A stretch of 64,000 nucleotides of DNA from Paludibacteraceae bacterium. Its GTDB lineage: Bacteria; Bacteroidota; Bacteroidia; Bacteroidales; Paludibacteraceae. The notes beneath the pieces are model-generated. The model was not told the origin of the DNA. It saw only the letters and a program-made list of their open reading frames with translations, and searched no databases. The stretch is from contig JAGCWA010000032.1 in NCBI GenBank assembly GCA_017962085.1, positions 1 to 64,000 of the forward strand, in the 5' to 3' direction. Below are positions 61,460 through 64,000 of this stretch, one piece after another (positions within the stretch are counted from its first letter, which is position 1; every line of letters begins with the position of its first letter). Made by a program: the position numbers and the translations under genes.

Positions 61460-62158
61460 TTCATTCAGCACATGAATCGTGTGGCAGGCCATCAAGCCCG
61501 CCGTCTCGGTACGTAGGCGGCTGTTGCCCAGGGAGACAGGCACAAAACCGTTCTCTATGGCCAGACGCACCTCCTCCTCGCTGAAATCGCCCTCAGGACC
61601 AATCATGATAATCACGTCAGACGACTTCGTATAGACATTGGCGAGAGATTTCTTGTCCTGCTCGTAGCAATGAGCGATATATTTTTCCCCTTGGAAATCA
61701 GCATATTTCTTGACAAACTGAGCGAATGGAACCATTTCGTTCAATGTAGGTAGCGTAGCCTTCTTAGACTGTTTCATAGCGGAGACCATGATTTTCTCCA
61801 GGCGATCCGTCTTCAGCACCTTACGCTCCGAATGGTCGCACAGCAGCGGGGTGACCTCACTCACGCCCACCTCCGTCACCTTTTCGGCGAACCACTCCAT
61901 ACGGTCCATGTTCTTCGTGGGAGCGATAGCGATATGGATATGGCAAGGGAGCTCATTGAACTCCTCCTTCTTCTCCAACACACATACTTCACACTTCTTA
62001 TGATTGGCGAAGGAAATCTCGGCCGTGTAATAATTGCCACAGCCATCCACCAACTCCACGAAGTCACCCTCCTTCAGGCGGAGGACCTTCACCGCATGTT
62101 GGGACTCCTCCTCCGACAGGAAGTTGGATTTTTCTATGTCCGGTGCGAAAAAAAACAT
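61454..62158 (-). CDS. rsmE: 16S rRNA m3U1498 methyltransferase
   Basis: A 234-aa SPOUT-family methyltransferase. The N-terminal PUA-like part has EESQHAVKVLRLKEGDFVEL; the SPOUT domain contains AIAPTKNMDRMEWFAEKVTE, IIMIGPEGDFSEEEVRLAIE and VSLGNSRLRTETAGLMA, which form the trefoil-knot SAM site. Standard length. Upstream of folD on the other side by 64 bp. Confidence 0.95.
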   Translation of the reverse strand: MFFFAPDIEKSNFLSEEESQHAVKVLRLKEGDFVELVDGCGNYYTAEISFANHKKCEVCVLEKKEEFNELPCHIHIAIAPTKNMDRMEWFAEKVTEVGVSEVTPLLCDHSERKVLKTDRLEKIMVSAMKQSKKATLPTLNEMVPFAQFVKKYADFQGEKYIAHCYEQDKKSLANVYTKSSDVIIMIGPEGDFSEEEVRLAIENGFVPVSLGNSRLRTETAGLMACHTIHVLNEL

Positions 62159-62222
62159 AGTCTAAAAAATGAGTAGGGACATACCGAAACATGCCCCTAC
62201 ATTCTATTTAATTAAAATTCAA

Positions 62223-63104
62223 TCACTTGTAAATCGCCTTCTTGCCTGCGAGCAAAGTGTTCTTCAGCAAGGAGCAGATCGTCATAGGACCCACACCACC
62301 AGGAACCGGCGTGATGTAGCTACACTTAGGAGCCACGTTCTCGAAATCCACGTCGCCCGTCAATTTGAAGCCAGATTTAGCCGTAGCGCAAGGCACACGC
62401 GTCGTACCCACATCGATCACGACAGCCCCCTCCTTCACCATATCGGCGGTGAGGAACTTAGGGGAACCCATGGCAGCGATCAGGATATCAGCCTGAAGTG
62501 TCAACTCCTTCAGGTTCTTCGTGCGGCTATGGCAGATCGTCACGGTAGCGTCGCCTGGGTAAGCCTTCTGCATCATCAGGGAAGCAACCGGCTTGCCGAC
62601 GATATTGCTACGACCGATCACCACGCAGTGTTTACCCTTCGTGTCGATGTCATAACGTTTCAGCAACTCGAGAATGCCCGCTGGAGTAGCGGAGACGAAC
62701 GAAGGCAGACCGATAGAGGTACGGCCCACGTTGATCGGATGGAAGCCATCCACATCCTTGCGGTAATCGATCGCCTCAATCACCTTCTGCTCAGAGATAT
62801 GCTTAGGCAAAGGAAGCTGCACGATGAATCCGTCCACATCGTCATCATGGTTCAACACATCAATTTGTTTGAGGAGTTCCTCTTCCGTCACATCCGCCTC
62901 GAAACAGATCTTCGTGGATTTGAATCCGACCTGCTCACAAGACTTCACCTTATGGGCGACGTACGTTTCACTACCTCCGTCATGACCGACAATGATAACG
63001 GCCAAGTGAGGAGTCTTCTCTCCCCTAGCCTTTATGTCAGCCACCTCTTGCGCGATTTCCTGCTTGATTTGATCAGCAATCGCTTTTCCGTCAATCAATT
63101 GCAT
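62223..63104 (-). CDS. folD: Bifunctional methylene-THF dehydrogenase/cyclohydrolase
   Basis: A 293-aa enzyme interconverting methylene-, methenyl- and formyl-THF. Conserved sites: [13 protein letters not shown] (catalytic Lys and Tyr), [26 protein letters not shown] for NADP, and [17 protein letters not shown] at the C-terminal end. Length is standard. It lies 13 bp after ffh and is probably transcribed with it; purU, another folate enzyme, is 6.6 kb away. Confidence 0.97.
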   Translation of the reverse strand: MQLIDGKAIADQIKQEIAQEVADIKARGEKTPHLAVIIVGHDGGSETYVAHKVKSCEQVGFKSTKICFEADVTEEELLKQIDVLNHDDDVDGFIVQLPLPKHISEQKVIEAIDYRKDVDGFHPINVGRTSIGLPSFVSATPAGILELLKRYDIDTKGKHCVVIGRSNIVGKPVASLMMQKAYPGDATVTICHSRTKNLKELTLQADILIAAMGSPKFLTADMVKEGAVVIDVGTTRVPCATAKSGFKLTGDVDFENVAPKCSYITPVPGGVGPMTICSLLKNTLLAGKKAIYK

Positions 63105-63117
63105 AACAATATATTAA

Positions 63118-64000
63118 TTATCTACGTCCGATTTTAAATTTACCTCCCTGGTTTTGCGTGATGGCGCGCATCAGCTTGCGGGTCTCATCAAACTGCTTGA
63201 TGAGACGGTTCACTTCCTGGATGTCCGTACCGCTACCCTTCGCGATTCGCATGCGGCGGGAGCTATCCAACAATCCTGGGTTGGTACGCTCACGAGGCGT
63301 CATGGAATAGATGATCGCCTCGACGCTTTTGAAGGCATTGTCGTCAATATCCACATTCTTCAACGCCTTGCCGACGCCTGGGATCATGGAGGCCAAGTCC
63401 TTCAGGTTACCCATCTTCTTCACCTGCTGGATCTGCGCCAAGAAGTCATTGAAATCGAACTGGTTCTTCGATATCTTCTTCTGCAACTTGCGCGCCTCGT
63501 TCTCGTCGTATTGTTCCTGGGCACGCTCCACCAAAGAGACGATATCACCCATGCCGAGGATACGGTCAGCCATACGCTCAGGGTGGAAGACGTCGATCGC
63601 CTCCATCTTCTCGCCCGTACCGATGAACTTGATAGGCTTGTTCACCACGGAACGGATGGAAAGAGCGGCACCACCACGGGTATCACCGTCCAACTTCGTG
63701 AGCACCACGCCATCGAAGTCAAGGCGGTCGTTGAACTCCTTCGCCGTATTGACAGCGTCCTGACCCGTCATGGAATCCACGACGAAGAGGATCTCGTTCG
63801 GATTGATGGCAGCTTTGATGGCAGCGATCTCACTCATCATCTGCTCGTCGACCGCCAAACGACCTGCCGTATCTATGATTACAACATCATGTCCTTTGGA
63901 TTTCGCCTCTTGGATAGCGTTCTTAGCGATTGAGACAGGGTCCTTGCTCTCCAGTTCAGCGTAAACAGGCACACCGATTTGCTCACCCAACACCTTCAAC
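63118..64000 (-). CDS. ffh: Signal recognition particle protein, 5' part beyond window
   Basis: The 3' two-thirds of the SRP GTPase gene; the frame is open to the window edge. It shows part of the G domain: VVIIDTAGRLAVDEQMMSEI (G3 motif), VVLTKLDGDTRGGAALS (G4) and FIGTGEKMEAIDVFHPERMA, followed by the methionine-rich M domain (MGNLKDLASMIPG, SRRMRIAKGSG) that binds SRP RNA and signal peptides. It ends KFKIGRR. The apparent start near 63999 is an internal codon. Confidence 0.97.
   Translation of the reverse strand, partial: LKVLGEQIGVPVYAELESKDPVSIAKNAIQEAKSKGHDVVIIDTAGRLAVDEQMMSEIAAIKAAINPNEILFVVDSMTGQDAVNTAKEFNDRLDFDGVVLTKLDGDTRGGAALSIRSVVNKPIKFIGTGEKMEAIDVFHPERMADRILGMGDIVSLVERAQEQYDENEARKLQKKISKNQFDFNDFLAQIQQVKKMGNLKDLASMIPGVGKALKNVDIDDNAFKSVEAIIYSMTPRERTNPGLLDSSRRMRIAKGSGTDIQEVNRLIKQFDETRKLMRAITQNQGGKFKIGRR

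Noticed and set aside
1-64000. tRNA, rRNA or CRISPR array
   Set aside because: No T-loop-like GGTTCRAATCC sequence, no rRNA stretch and no regularly spaced direct repeats with unique spacers were found in the intergenic regions.

Overview
The window is a chromosomal segment of a Bacteroidota bacterium, most likely order Bacteroidales. The evidence is promoters of the TAnnTTTG (-7) and TTTG (-33) type, many lipobox lipoproteins and outer-membrane beta-barrels, a pyrophosphate-type phosphofructokinase, an M48 CAAX-like protease, DUF349 and DUF4625 proteins, and RsmF/RlmI-like methyltransferases. Genus cannot be fixed from the sequence alone. No rRNA, tRNA or CRISPR array was seen.

Layout. 1-1.7 kb: two tandem, recently duplicated beta-propeller-like genes (one cut by the window edge). 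1.85-10.4 kb: an Lrp/AsnC regulator divergent from a nitrogen-assimilation operon gltB-gltD-asnB that ends in a strong terminator. 10.5-11.1 kb: a toxin-antitoxin locus whose toxin is reduced to 31 codons, then AT-rich inverted repeats. 11.1-14.6 kb: a probable metal-uptake operon (His/Cys-rich membrane protein, TonB receptor, two small lipoproteins, one with a His-Glu tail). 14.7-16.2 kb: a relic bounded by two 67-bp direct repeats that each contain a terminator hairpin; it holds a winged-helix gene with a palindromic operator, 17 codons of a lost partner gene and a metallophosphoesterase tail. 16.3-22.6 kb: an AT-rich accessory island with a PIN-GNAT-PUA fusion, a PUA-like protein, an HNH_5-type protein, a NERD protein, and an overlapping HNH nuclease / methyltransferase-HIT pair. 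This is the best candidate for an undescribed (possibly defence) system.

22.8-31.6 kb: housekeeping genes glmS, a secreted nuclease, mtaB, a small RNA gene with its own consensus promoter and terminator, an M48 protease, an RlmI-like methyltransferase, pth and rplY, followed by an intact YafQ-type toxin-antitoxin pair with an 11-bp-phased operator. 31.8-35.3 kb: envelope proteins including a large lipoprotein with a HELAH zinc-protease motif. 35.8-41.7 kb: pfp, two tandem barrel proteins, rsmF with an MBL hydrolase, and a DivIC/FtsB-like division protein. 41.9-46.4 kb: three tandem secreted YD-repeat-like paralogues. 46.6-47.8 kb: a RAYT-type transposase fused to a DprA/LOG-like domain and flanked by hairpins.

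47.9-64 kb: mdh, metK, a porin-like protein, a DUF349 protein, a DUF456 membrane protein, purU, a large lipoprotein, a THUMP-like methyltransferase, a GH3 lipoprotein glycosidase, rsmE, folD and the 3' part of ffh. GltBD and AsnB together handle glutamine-derived amino nitrogen; GlmS feeds it into amino sugars. PurU and FolD share one-carbon metabolism. Several rRNA/tRNA modification genes are scattered through the core. Tracts of 7-bp repeats with different unit sequences lie in four intergenic regions.
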